Shown here: positions 8,136 through 17,117 of the stretch, in pieces | Layout: the number at the start of each line of letters is the position of its first letter | Numbering within the stretch: position 1 is the stretch's first letter | Assembly (NCBI GenBank): GCA_041441465.1 | Contig: JASDSY010000022.1 | Location: forward strand, 367,107 to 431,106 | Origin: JASDSY01 sp041441465 | GTDB taxonomy: Bacteria > Muiribacteriota > UBA9980 | Direction of reading: 5' to 3' | Length of the DNA stretch: 64,000 bases | The notes under the pieces: model-generated | Told to the model about the DNA's origin: nothing | Seen by the model: the letters and a program-made list of their open reading frames with translations, nothing else | Databases searched by the model: none | Translations under genes and position numbers: made by a program

Positions 8136-9335
8136 TTATTTTTTGTTTTCAGTTATCAGCCCGAACACCCCGCCTAGGCCTTTTTCGTCTTCTGCACGTT
8201 TAAAAAGTTTATAACCGCGGCCGTATATATCGGTACGCTTCTCGATCAGCTTCATTCCGGCATTATCTCCTATATAAGCGAGGACCTTATATCGTATCCA
8301 CTCGGCGAATCCTTCATTTATTTCCATGTTATCGATTTTCGCGCCGGCGACATTCGACACGTACGAATGAGCGTATTCATGGGCCAATACGCCGGTAAGC
8401 AGGCTGCGCGGCAGGTTTTTTTGGACATATATATCGAACTTGTCACCGGTCCTCATAAAAAGGCCTAGCGGTATGCTCTTATTTTCATCGCTGCCGGGAA
8501 CGAGTTTTCCGAGTTTTTCCATTTCTGATAATTCTTTAAAGCTTATCTGATTAATATGGCCGATTGCCATATTGTATTCTTTTTGCAAAAAAGTGGCGAC
8601 AGCGTCGTATATAAATTTAACGCTGTCGATGTCTTTTACGGCAGTGCTTTCACAATCAGGGCAGATTTTACGACCATCGGACAGAATGACCGGCGAATTT
8701 CCGGCCGGAAGCCCGCAGCAATCGCACTTCGGAGTCTTTTTCTCGCAGTCAGGGCAGTAAACCTGGTTTACGATATCATAATTATAACTTGTCCTTAATA
8801 TCAAGTTGCCGCAAGAATAGCATTTTTTTAATTTTTTCTGACAGTAATAGCAGACTTTGGTATTATTTATGATATCGATATTACGCCTCGGTACTTTGCA
8901 TAAATCGCATTTTTCGTAAACATTCAGACAATTCTGGCATACATAAGTTTTTTCGCGCGTATCGGGATCTTCGAACATAAAATAGGTGCCGGAATATATC
9001 TTCTTCTGGCATAAATAACAATCAGCCGAAGCGTTGATGCGGTTAATGCAGTTATCGCATACCTTCATGCCGTCATATAAATTTTCATTTTTCATAATGC
9101 GACGGCAAAGTTGGCATTTAGGGAGAGTTTCGCTGCAATTCAGACAGACTATCGTCTCTTCGGATGATTCGGACGAGTTATATTTAAAATATTTACCATC
9201 GATGGCATTGCCGCATATATCGCATTTAATGCTTGCGGCGCCGGCCAAATTTATATTCCCAAGGCAAACGCAAAAAAGAAGCGAGATAAAAGAAAACAAT
9301 ACAAACAAAATGATTTTTTTTACATTCATAATCAT
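8136..9335 (-). CDS. Secreted zinc-finger/DA1-like metallopeptidase
   Basis: A 399-residue protein with a Sec signal peptide (about residues 6-32). Twelve CxxC knuckles follow (CDIC, CLNC, CQLC, CDNC, CYLC, CQNC, CDLC, CYYC, CYSC, CPDC, CDCC, CPDC) up to about residue 235, spaced like LIM-type zinc fingers. The C-terminal part resembles the DA1 peptidase domain: LPRSLLTGVLAHEYAHSY near 305-322 supplies an HExxH zinc site, and INEGFAEWI supplies the downstream Glu. DA1 proteins are best known as plant ubiquitin-activated peptidases, but bacterial DA1-like proteins exist. Export implies it acts outside the cytoplasm, where a CxxC array is unusual. AGGATG precedes the start. It stands alone, convergent to the efflux operon. 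Confidence 0.8.
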   Translation of the reverse strand: MIMNVKKIILFVLFSFISLLFCVCLGNINLAGAASIKCDICGNAIDGKYFKYNSSESSEETIVCLNCSETLPKCQLCRRIMKNENLYDGMKVCDNCINRINASADCYLCQKKIYSGTYFMFEDPDTREKTYVCQNCLNVYEKCDLCKVPRRNIDIINNTKVCYYCQKKLKKCYSCGNLILRTSYNYDIVNQVYCPDCEKKTPKCDCCGLPAGNSPVILSDGRKICPDCESTAVKDIDSVKFIYDAVATFLQKEYNMAIGHINQISFKELSEMEKLGKLVPGSDENKSIPLGLFMRTGDKFDIYVQKNLPRSLLTGVLAHEYAHSYVSNVAGAKIDNMEINEGFAEWIRYKVLAYIGDNAGMKLIEKRTDIYGRGYKLFKRAEDEKGLGGVFGLITENKK

Positions 9336-9457
9336 TTATACATCATCCTAAAAAGCATATAATTCGAACTTCATGCAATTACGCCGGCTGTATGAAATAG
9401 AATCCGGCTGGTGCCGGGCACAAAACCTTTGGTTTTATCAAATTTTATTTTTAAAAA

Positions 9458-10309
9458 TTAAATTTGGTGCTTAACACCGAAATAACCCTTTTCGTTTTTA
9501 TTTATTTTATAAACCGGCCAGAAAGGGTCGTGTTCAAATATAGCTATCGCATTTTCCGCGATAATGTCATCGAACATTTTGCGCTTTTCAGCCACCATCG
9601 TCACCGGATAAAGGTCATAACCCATGACATACGGAATAGGAATATGCGAAGACGTCGGCGTAAGGTCGCTTAGATAATAGACCGATTGGCCGGAATCATT
9701 AATTTTAATGGTTTGCAGCGCCGGCGTGTGGCCGTTCGATACTTTAACCGATATTCCCGGAATCACATCGGCTGTATCGCCGTCAAGCAGCTTCAGCCGC
9801 GGCGAATCAAAAATCGGCTGAATATCGTCTTTTATAAATGACGCCCTGTCGCGCTCAGTAGGCGCACCAGCCGCCTCGTAATGTTTTTTCTGAAGGTATA
9901 TCTCCGCATTCTTGAACATAAGTTCAGAAACTCCGGCATCGGCATATTTTGTAAAACCGCCGCAGTGATCGAAGTGAAGGTGCGTTATTATGATATCAGT
10001 CACTTCATCAGGCGTAACGTTAATTTTTTTCAGCTCGTCACATATATGATTCGCGTCATTCGAAATGCAATAAATCTGCATGTACTTGTCGCTAAATTTA
10101 TCGCCGATTCCGGCGTCAACCAGTACTTTACGATTCCCTGATTCTATCAAAAGCGGATTCATACCGAGTAAAATCCTGTTCATTTCATCCGCCGGATTTG
10201 TTTTATTCCAAATCGTTTTAGGCACCACGCCGAACATAGCGCCGCCGTCCAATTTAAATGTGCCGCAGTTTAAAATATTTACTTTTATTTTTCCGCAATA
10301 AATCTGCAT
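9458..10309 (-). CDS. Metallo-beta-lactamase-fold hydrolase
   Basis: A 283-residue cytoplasmic enzyme with the binuclear zinc motif THLHFDHCGG around residue 112-121 and later metal ligands in VSNGHTPALQ (about 203) and IFEHDPFW (about 262). VDAGIGDKF near residue 70 is typical of the quorum-quenching/AttM-like branch, but the substrate cannot be inferred. ATG at 10309 has AAGGAT six bases upstream and gives the family's usual N-terminus; an upstream TTG at 10375 would add 22 unconserved residues. It is a single-gene unit. Confidence 0.85.
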   Translation of the reverse strand: MQIYCGKIKVNILNCGTFKLDGGAMFGVVPKTIWNKTNPADEMNRILLGMNPLLIESGNRKVLVDAGIGDKFSDKYMQIYCISNDANHICDELKKINVTPDEVTDIIITHLHFDHCGGFTKYADAGVSELMFKNAEIYLQKKHYEAAGAPTERDRASFIKDDIQPIFDSPRLKLLDGDTADVIPGISVKVSNGHTPALQTIKINDSGQSVYYLSDLTPTSSHIPIPYVMGYDLYPVTMVAEKRKMFDDIIAENAIAIFEHDPFWPVYKINKNEKGYFGVKHQI

Positions 10310-10585
10310 GTCATTATCCTTTCTATTTACGCTATTAACAGACAATTCTCTAAATCCATCAAATATTTTCGCCAAGACAATTATCTTAATATAGCTTTAA
10401 AAACTAATTATTTGCCGCTTGCTATATTAAAAAAATTTAAACTTAGCCCTGGCATAAAATAAGATTTCAACTAAGTAAATTTTACCATACAACACTATTT
10501 AAACGCTATAAAAATTTAATTTAATAATACATCAAATTCGGTTTTAAGTAATATATAAATATTTTTTCCGGTCATTAACAATTTA

Positions 10586-10614
10586 TTGAAATAAAACAAT
10601 AATTTTGTTATCAT
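10586..10614 (+). promoter_or_regulatory. Sigma-70 promoter, probably producing a leaderless mRNA
   Basis: TTGAAA (10586-10591), 17-bp spacer, TATCAT (10609-10614). Transcription would begin about 10620-10622, next to the ATG at 10623. No Shine-Dalgarno sequence precedes that ATG, in agreement with a leaderless transcript. Confidence 0.5.
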
Positions 10615-10622
10615 AATGCAGT

Positions 10623-11477
10623 ATGCCAAACGACAAATATTTTAATAATGATAAAGTCAAAAAAAACAATAATAAATATGAAAAAACAATAAATAAAAAG
10701 AACCCAAAACCCGGACTGCCTTATAATTCAGACAGCGGCTTTTGCGCGCTTTACCGGGCGCTCTCGAAACTTTCGGTATGCTCCCGCAAAGATTCAAAAG
10801 ACCTTATATTAGGCGGTAAAATCACGGTAAACGGAATCAAAGCAATTAGCATAATGCAGCCGGTCAACATAAAACACGATAAAATCGCACTAAACGGGAA
10901 AATAATTAAAGCCGCTAAATTTGAATATATCGCGGTTAATAAGCCGATAGGTTATGAAACGACGCGTCCGGGAAAAAACATAACTTCAAAAACAATTTAC
11001 GACGTAGTGCCGTTCGCTTTAAATAAAAATCTCAACCCGGTCGGCCGGCTTGACAAAAACTCTCACGGCCTCATATTTTTAACGAACGACAATGATTTTT
11101 TGAATGAATTGACGGGCGATTCCAATAAAATAACAAAGCATTACAAAGTAACGGTCAACGTAAAGCTTACAGACGAACAGATCGAAGAATTTAGAACCGG
11201 AATATTAATAACAAAAGACGGCGGCGCCCTTGAAAAAACAAAGCCTTGCTATATAAAAGAAATTGGCGATAAAGTCTATGACATCAAAATTAATCAGGGC
11301 ATCAACAGGCAAATAAGAAAAATGTTCGAATATTTCGGTTCGGCAGTTATTGATTTGTTCAGATATAAAATCGGTAATTTCGACATTAAATTATTAGAAA
11401 ATAAAAATTATATCAATATAAAACCTGAAGAAGTTTTAATACATAGCACAATAAAAAAACAGAAAATTGTTCAATAA
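10623..11477 (+). CDS. RsuA/RluB-family pseudouridine synthase
   Basis: A 284-residue cytoplasmic RNA-modifying enzyme that converts uridine to pseudouridine in rRNA. A basic, Asn/Lys-rich extension (1-35) precedes an S4 RNA-binding domain (LSKLSVCSRKDSKDLILGGK, about 49-68). The catalytic Asp lies in GRLDKNSHGLIFLTND near residue 143, and the C-terminal INQGINRQIRKMFEYFG motif is intact. Which rRNA position it modifies cannot be told. There is no ribosome-binding site and the promoter -10 box ends eight bases before ATG, so it may be translated from a leaderless message. Confidence 0.88.
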   Translation: MPNDKYFNNDKVKKNNNKYEKTINKKNPKPGLPYNSDSGFCALYRALSKLSVCSRKDSKDLILGGKITVNGIKAISIMQPVNIKHDKIALNGKIIKAAKFEYIAVNKPIGYETTRPGKNITSKTIYDVVPFALNKNLNPVGRLDKNSHGLIFLTNDNDFLNELTGDSNKITKHYKVTVNVKLTDEQIEEFRTGILITKDGGALEKTKPCYIKEIGDKVYDIKINQGINRQIRKMFEYFGSAVIDLFRYKIGNFDIKLLENKNYINIKPEEVLIHSTIKKQKIVQ

Positions 11478-11656
11478 ACGCTCAAAAAAGTTTTTATAAT
11501 TTTATAGATTTAATCATGAATTTATGTGTTTCGAAACTTGTTTATTGGCGGCACTTTTCATGATACCAAAAAAATAAAAAAAGCGTATTCATGGCATATT
11601 AATTGCTCATTAAAAATATATTATTATTAGTTAAACGATATTAAGGAGGAAAAGTA

Positions 11657-12856
11657 ATGCCAGTAAAAAAAGTTAATGACAAGGTTGAAACGACGGGAAA
11701 GAAAACTACCGCGAAAAAAACAACAAAGGCAGCGGCATCTGCCAAAACGAAAGCTGCGGTAAAAACAAAGACTGAGGTAAAAAAAGCGGCGAGTGTAACC
11801 ACCGCTAAAACAAAAGCCGTAAAAAAACCGCGCAACCTCAAAGCCCGTGAAATACCATTGAAGGAACTTGAAAAAACGGCAAAAATAACTCCGGACGGTC
11901 GTTTGATAATTGAAAGCCCGTTATATCCTAAATCATCACCGAACGTAACCTCATCGCATACCGAAAACATTTACGGACGCCATTATATAATCGATTCGAA
12001 CAATCAATTGCCTGAAATTTACGGCAAAGACAGATTAACCGTTTTAGTGCGCGACCCTGAATGGATTTTCGCTTTCTGGGAATTATCGGAAAATAAAATC
12101 AAGGAAGCAGAAAAAATACTCGGCTCAAAAGAATTTCTCCATTCGAAAAAAATAATAAGAGTATATGACATGACAGATAAGCATGAAGCCGATGAAAGCA
12201 ATGCGCATGATATCGAGCTTTCAAAAATTGCGTCATCGTGGTATATACATGTAAAACACGACTCAGTTTATATGATCGAGCTTGGTTTTCTCTCGCTAAA
12301 AGGCGATTTTGTGGTTCTTTTAAAATCCAACCACATCGAAACGCCAAACGCCAGCATGTCAAGCGCGACCGACGAAAAATGGATGGTAAAAGACAGCACA
12401 TTCAACAAATTATACGAACTTTCGGGCGGCAAAAAAATCGGCCTCAGCTCGGCCGATATTATGCAAATAATGGCACGCGGCATGAAGACCGACGAGTTGA
12501 CAAAAACTTCACATTTACTGACTCCAGGAGCGGGAGTTTCATCCGAAACTCTGTCATCACAGGCAATGCTCGAGAAAAAAGCCGAAGAGGAAGCCGCTAA
12601 AAAAGAAAGAAAATTCTGGATGGTACTGAACACGGAATTAATAGTTTACGGCGCAACGGAACCGGACGCTTCGGTAACAATAATGGGTCAGCCTATAAAA
12701 CTCAGAGAAGACGGTACATTTTCAATAAGAATGGCGCTTCCTGACACCAATATCGATATACCGGTCAAAGGCACATCTTACGATAAAATCGATGAAATCA
12801 CGATAACTCCTATAGTAAAAAAGCATACCAACTATTCAAAAAACAGCAAGGAGTAG
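11657..12856 (+). CDS. DUF4912 protein with Lys/Ala-rich N-terminal tail
   Basis: A 399-residue protein. Residues 1-75 are Lys/Ala/Thr-rich and look disordered, like a histone H1-type tail (KTKAAVKTKTEVKKAA). The DUF4912 core starts near residue 122 with DRLTVLVRDPEWIFAFWELS and includes a YMIELGFL strand. A C-terminal segment from about 310 (KFWMVLNTELIVYGATEPD, ending with a beta-rich domain) resembles carbohydrate-binding-like repeats seen in this family. Perfect AGGAGG (11644-11649) precedes ATG. It sits six bases upstream of the GH57 gene and forms the known DUF4912-GH57 pair, which points to glycogen or alpha-glucan metabolism. The biochemical role of DUF4912 is not established. Confidence 0.88.
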   Translation: MPVKKVNDKVETTGKKTTAKKTTKAAASAKTKAAVKTKTEVKKAASVTTAKTKAVKKPRNLKAREIPLKELEKTAKITPDGRLIIESPLYPKSSPNVTSSHTENIYGRHYIIDSNNQLPEIYGKDRLTVLVRDPEWIFAFWELSENKIKEAEKILGSKEFLHSKKIIRVYDMTDKHEADESNAHDIELSKIASSWYIHVKHDSVYMIELGFLSLKGDFVVLLKSNHIETPNASMSSATDEKWMVKDSTFNKLYELSGGKKIGLSSADIMQIMARGMKTDELTKTSHLLTPGAGVSSETLSSQAMLEKKAEEEAAKKERKFWMVLNTELIVYGATEPDASVTIMGQPIKLREDGTFSIRMALPDTNIDIPVKGTSYDKIDEITITPIVKKHTNYSKNSKE

Positions 12857-12862
12857 CAAATA

Positions 12863-14452
12863 ATGGAAAAAGGATATATTTCAATGGTATTGCATGCACA
12901 TCTTCCTTATGTGCGTCATCCTGAATATAAATACTTCCTTGAGGAAAATTGGTTCTTTGAAGCTATAAACGAAACTTACCTGCCGTTATTGGAATCATTT
13001 GAAAAAATGGCCGCTGACGGGGTAAATTTTAAAATCACAATGACAATAACTCCGACTTTAATGGCAATGCTGGCCGACCCGCTGCTGCAGGAAAGGTATG
13101 TCCAGCATATAAACACGCTGATAGAGCTTGCTGAAAAAGAAGTTATCAGAACCAACCTGATTGCGGACTTAAATAAAAATGCAAAAATGTATCTCAAAAA
13201 ATTTACCGATAACCGGGAAAATTTTATCGAGAAATATAAAATGAACCTCATAAACGGTTTCAAGAAATTCCAAACCGCCGGCAATCTTGAAATAATAACC
13301 TGCTGCGCCACGCACGGTTTTTTACCGCTAATGTCGGTTAACGAAAAAGCTGTCGAAGCACAGATAAAAATAGCCGTCGATTCTTACGAACGTCATATAG
13401 GCAGCAAACCCCGCGGGATCTGGCTTGCCGAATGCGGCTATTACCCCGGCCACGACAAATTCCTGAAAAAATACGGCATACAGTTTTTCTTCACCGACAC
13501 GCACGGCATACTTCACGGTACGCCTCGCCCTAAATACGGCGTATTTGCCCCTGTATTCTGCGAATCAGGAGTAGCGGCTTTCGGACGCGACGTGGAATCG
13601 TCAAGATCGGTGTGGAGCGCGAACGAAGGCTATCCCGGCGATTACAACTACCGCGAATTTTACCGCGATATAGGGTTCGACCTCGATTTTGACTATATAA
13701 AGCCTTATATACACCCGGACGGCATCCGTATCAATACCGGCATAAAGTATTATAAAATAACCGGGAAAACCCATGAAAAAGAAGTTTACAACCAGGAACG
13801 CGCGCTTAAAATGGTCAAAGAGCACGCCGGCAATTTCCATTTCAACCGTGTAAAGCAAATCGAATATCTCAGCGAATATATGGACAGGAAGCCTATAATA
13901 GTATCGCCTTACGATGCCGAGCTTTTCGGCCACTGGTGGTATGAAGGCCCGCATTTCATAGAAGAAGTGCTGCGCCTTACGGCCGACCCAAAAAGCGCCA
14001 TAAAAAGCGTTACGCCTTATGAATACCTGGAAGCGCACCCAAAAAACCAGGTCCTTACACCTTCATTCAGCTCATGGGGCCACAAAGGCTATTCAGAAGT
14101 ATGGCTTTCAGAAAGCAACGACTGGATTTACAAACACCTGATCGAGATGTCGGAAAGAATGGTCGAGCTCGCTACTTATTACCAGAGCCAGAGCGCGGAT
14201 TTACTTGTAAATAGAGCGCTTTCTCAGGCGGCAAGAGAGCTTCTTCTCGCGCAAAGCTCAGACTGGGCTTTTATTATGAAAAATAATACCGCTGTCGAAT
14301 ACGCTGTAAAAAGAACTAAAGACCATGTAGCCAGGTTCAATTCACTTTACGACCAGATAAAATGCCAGCGCATAGACACGGATTTCCTGCAGGCGCTGGA
14401 ATATCACGACAATATATTCCCGGAAATCGATTACAGGGTTTACGCAATGTAA
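12863..14452 (+). CDS. GH57 1,4-alpha-glucan branching protein (DUF1957)
   Basis: A 529-residue cytoplasmic enzyme that forms alpha-1,6 branches in glycogen-like glucans. The family start is clear (MVLHAHLPYVRHPEY). The catalytic Glu is in GIWLAECGYYPG near residue 190, and the catalytic Asp in SPYDAELFGHWWYEGPHF near 353. The C-terminal domain with WSESNDW-like (WLSESNDWIYKHL) and AARELLLAQSSDW motifs matches the DUF1957 helical domain. AAGGAG lies nine bases before ATG. It is co-transcribed with the DUF4912 gene and closed by the terminator at 14513-14549. Confidence 0.93.
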   Translation: MEKGYISMVLHAHLPYVRHPEYKYFLEENWFFEAINETYLPLLESFEKMAADGVNFKITMTITPTLMAMLADPLLQERYVQHINTLIELAEKEVIRTNLIADLNKNAKMYLKKFTDNRENFIEKYKMNLINGFKKFQTAGNLEIITCCATHGFLPLMSVNEKAVEAQIKIAVDSYERHIGSKPRGIWLAECGYYPGHDKFLKKYGIQFFFTDTHGILHGTPRPKYGVFAPVFCESGVAAFGRDVESSRSVWSANEGYPGDYNYREFYRDIGFDLDFDYIKPYIHPDGIRINTGIKYYKITGKTHEKEVYNQERALKMVKEHAGNFHFNRVKQIEYLSEYMDRKPIIVSPYDAELFGHWWYEGPHFIEEVLRLTADPKSAIKSVTPYEYLEAHPKNQVLTPSFSSWGHKGYSEVWLSESNDWIYKHLIEMSERMVELATYYQSQSADLLVNRALSQAARELLLAQSSDWAFIMKNNTAVEYAVKRTKDHVARFNSLYDQIKCQRIDTDFLQALEYHDNIFPEIDYRVYAM

Positions 14453-14512
14453 ATTTTATATAATAAAATTGCAATAAATATCCAAAATTAAACATACGAT
14501 ATTATCAATATA

Positions 14513-14549
14513 AAAAACCGGCGCTGAATTAACTCAGCGGCCGGTTTTT
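14513..14549. terminator. Bidirectional terminator
   Basis: AAAAACCGGCGCTGA pairs with TCAGCGGCCGGTTTTT, with one bulged base and a six-base loop. A-tract and T-tract on both sides allow it to stop both the GH57 gene and the converging HEAT/TPR gene. Confidence 0.8.
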
Positions 14550-14677
14550 CTTATTATTTAATAATTAACAAAAGACTATTCGAACATATCCGATAAATTA
14601 AATTCCACTCTGAAAACTATTTTTATCATCCTGAAACTATTATTTTTATTGATTTTAAGCAGGCAATATTTTACCGA

Positions 14678-16945
14678 TTAAAGTTTTGAAACAGTTTCTG
14701 CGAGTTCTTTATAAAGTGCAGTATCCTTCGAAATCATGCCCATATATTTTGTAAGGACGTCTTTAGCGTTTTTATTTTCCTTAAGGTTCAAATATGAAAT
14801 ACCGAGAAGGTAAAGAACATCCGGATGATCTGGCAAAAATTTCAGCGCGTTATTGAAAACCGTAACGGCATATTGGTACTGCGGCGGATTTGCGTTCATA
14901 TACATTTTTCCGTAAGAAATATAAGGGCCGGCAAGTTTAGGATTAATTTTAATTGCGTTATCATAGCACTGTTTCGCGCTCGCATAATTTTTTTTAAAAT
15001 CGTATATAGTGCCTAATATATGATGGCCTTCGGCGAAATTACCGTTTAATTTGACCGCCTTATAGATATATTTATGCATTTCATCTATATTGTCAAGCGC
15101 CTGATAACATAGGCCTATCTTGAAATTCACCTCATAATTATTCTGATTTATTTCAAGTATTTTTTTAAATTCGTTGATTGCCGCGTCATAGCTGCTAAGC
15201 TGAAAATAAACATTGCCAAGTTTTTCACGCATTGCGGTATCTTTAGAATTGGATTTTATCAATACCGAAAGTTCTTTTATCGCTTCGGCATATATGCCGG
15301 CATCCAGAAATTTCTGCGAAATCTCATAGCGTGCCGAATTATTTTCAGGCTCCAAAAAAACGGCTTTTTGATAATATGCCTTCGCCTGATCAAAATCCTT
15401 AAGCAGAAGCATGCAGCGTGTCATGACATAATAAGCTTCACCGAAAGCCGAATCCTTATCAATAGATTTCTGAATGAAATCCTTCGCCTCTTTCAACTCA
15501 TTTTTCAAAATAAGCATTTTAGCATATTCAAGATCGAGCCCGGCATGATCGAGGTTTTTTGCGGCGGCATTTTTTAATGTTTCGAACGCTGCATCATTTT
15601 CATTCATACTGATCTGAATTTTAGCGAGCGCCAGTATAGAATCGGCGAACTCAGACGACAGCGCAAGGGATTTCTCGATAAATTCACGCGCTTCCTTATT
15701 TTTTTTCGAAGTTAAAAAAACCTGCGCCTTTTGATAATAAGCAACTGCAAGTAATTTTCTGGATACCATATCATCGGGATTCGACTTCAACTCGCGCTCG
15801 AGTTTAACAATTGTATCATCAAATTTAAGTTTTTTCAATGAATCAGCCGCTTCCGAAACATTGCGCGAGACTATTTCATTATTTACCTGCTCCACTTTTT
15901 CTTTCTCCACGACTTTTACGGTGCGCATTTCCCATATAGCGTTAAATGCCGTAATGAATATAACTATAAATATTACAAAGTAAATCGAATATTTAAAATA
16001 ATTTATAAAATTATCATGACCGACTTTGTCCCTTAAATTCTTAACGCTCTTCGACAGCGTCCCAAAAAATTTCTTGACAAAAAATACCATCTTCGGCATA
16101 AACTCATCAGGCGGCAGCTCTTCGATATCGGCTTTATTTATATTTGCCGCTGCCGGCGGAGGATCAGTCACGCCTATTTTTTTCAAAATTTCACTTGCCT
16201 GATCTTTGATAATTTTTTCAGGATCATTTTTACATTCTTTTATGAGCTTAATCGCCTCGTCATTTTTTATTTCGGAAAGAACGTAAATTGCCGAGCTTCT
16301 AATCCATGGCTTATCAGAACTTACAAGTTCCTTAAGCCGTCCCATAACCATCAAACCGATGTCTTTTTTAGTGCCTGAAAATTTCCATAACGCTTTGCAG
16401 ACGTTCGCTTTAACGCGCGAATCCTCATGAAATAGAAGTTTGGTAAGCGCTTCGATTGATTTTTCCGAATTTATAAATTCCAGAGCTTCAACGGCGTTAG
16501 CTACAATTCGGCTGTCTGTATGTTCCGTAAGGGCTATGATCCTTGTTATATGCTTTTCGTCGCATAATTTTCCCAGAACTGTAACTATTATAGCCCTGAT
16601 TAAAGGATTATCCTCGGACTCTATATCGTTAAACAGCTTATCTATTTTAGTTTTATCTTTAATCCGCTCAATATTTTTTATTTTTAATATTTTTTCCTTC
16701 ACGTCGTCGGAAAGCTCAGTGCTTAAACTTTCGTCATTTTCAGCGATCTGGAATTTTGCTTTAAGCTTAAGCATGGATTTTTTCGTATAAAACCGCACAG
16801 CAGAGCTTTGATCGGCTTTATACCTGTTTAAAATGATCAAAGCTTCACTGTCATCGCTGTCGCCAAGAGCGATAACCGCATTTAATCTTACTTTTTCATC
16901 TTCAGATGATAATTCGACAAGAAAATCATCAAGCTTTTTAGGCAT
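14678..16945 (-). CDS. Membrane-anchored HEAT-repeat/TPR scaffold protein
   Basis: A 755-residue protein. Residues 1-260 are HEAT-like helical pairs (SRIVANAVEALEFI, SRVKANVCKALWKF, KPWIRSSAIYVLSEI). One membrane helix lies around 318-337 (YFVIFIVIFITAFNA). A C-terminal array of about eleven TPRs runs from about 375 to the end. Topology implies HEAT repeats on one side of the inner membrane and TPRs on the other, most likely TPRs in the periplasm. No enzymatic motif is visible, so it is probably a protein-interaction hub. It is a single gene, ending at a shared terminator. Confidence 0.8.
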   Translation of the reverse strand: MPKKLDDFLVELSSEDEKVRLNAVIALGDSDDSEALIILNRYKADQSSAVRFYTKKSMLKLKAKFQIAENDESLSTELSDDVKEKILKIKNIERIKDKTKIDKLFNDIESEDNPLIRAIIVTVLGKLCDEKHITRIIALTEHTDSRIVANAVEALEFINSEKSIEALTKLLFHEDSRVKANVCKALWKFSGTKKDIGLMVMGRLKELVSSDKPWIRSSAIYVLSEIKNDEAIKLIKECKNDPEKIIKDQASEILKKIGVTDPPPAAANINKADIEELPPDEFMPKMVFFVKKFFGTLSKSVKNLRDKVGHDNFINYFKYSIYFVIFIVIFITAFNAIWEMRTVKVVEKEKVEQVNNEIVSRNVSEAADSLKKLKFDDTIVKLERELKSNPDDMVSRKLLAVAYYQKAQVFLTSKKNKEAREFIEKSLALSSEFADSILALAKIQISMNENDAAFETLKNAAAKNLDHAGLDLEYAKMLILKNELKEAKDFIQKSIDKDSAFGEAYYVMTRCMLLLKDFDQAKAYYQKAVFLEPENNSARYEISQKFLDAGIYAEAIKELSVLIKSNSKDTAMREKLGNVYFQLSSYDAAINEFKKILEINQNNYEVNFKIGLCYQALDNIDEMHKYIYKAVKLNGNFAEGHHILGTIYDFKKNYASAKQCYDNAIKINPKLAGPYISYGKMYMNANPPQYQYAVTVFNNALKFLPDHPDVLYLLGISYLNLKENKNAKDVLTKYMGMISKDTALYKELAETVSKL

Positions 16946-17007
16946 TCCAACTCACACCATTCGCATTTTTATATAAATATTAAAAACTACCCGTAAAATC
17001 TTAATTC

Positions 17008-17036
17008 TTGACATTCATTAAAAACTTAAATATAAT
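17008..17036 (+). promoter_or_regulatory. Consensus sigma-70 promoter
   Basis: TTGACA (17008-17013), a 17-bp spacer and TATAAT (17031-17036), perfect in both boxes. It drives the TPR gene at 17118 with a leader of about 75 nt. Confidence 0.75.
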
Positions 17037-17117
17037 AAAAAGATTTTATGTAATTCTCACAATAATTCGGTTCATTTTATTTTTATTCTAAATTTAATAT
17101 AAAAAACAGGAAAGAAA

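Noticed and set aside
8115..8149. Terminator AAAACAAAAAAT/ATTTTTTGTTTT after the zinc-finger peptidase gene
   Set aside because: The stem is nearly all A-T and overlaps the coding end, so it is too weak to claim.
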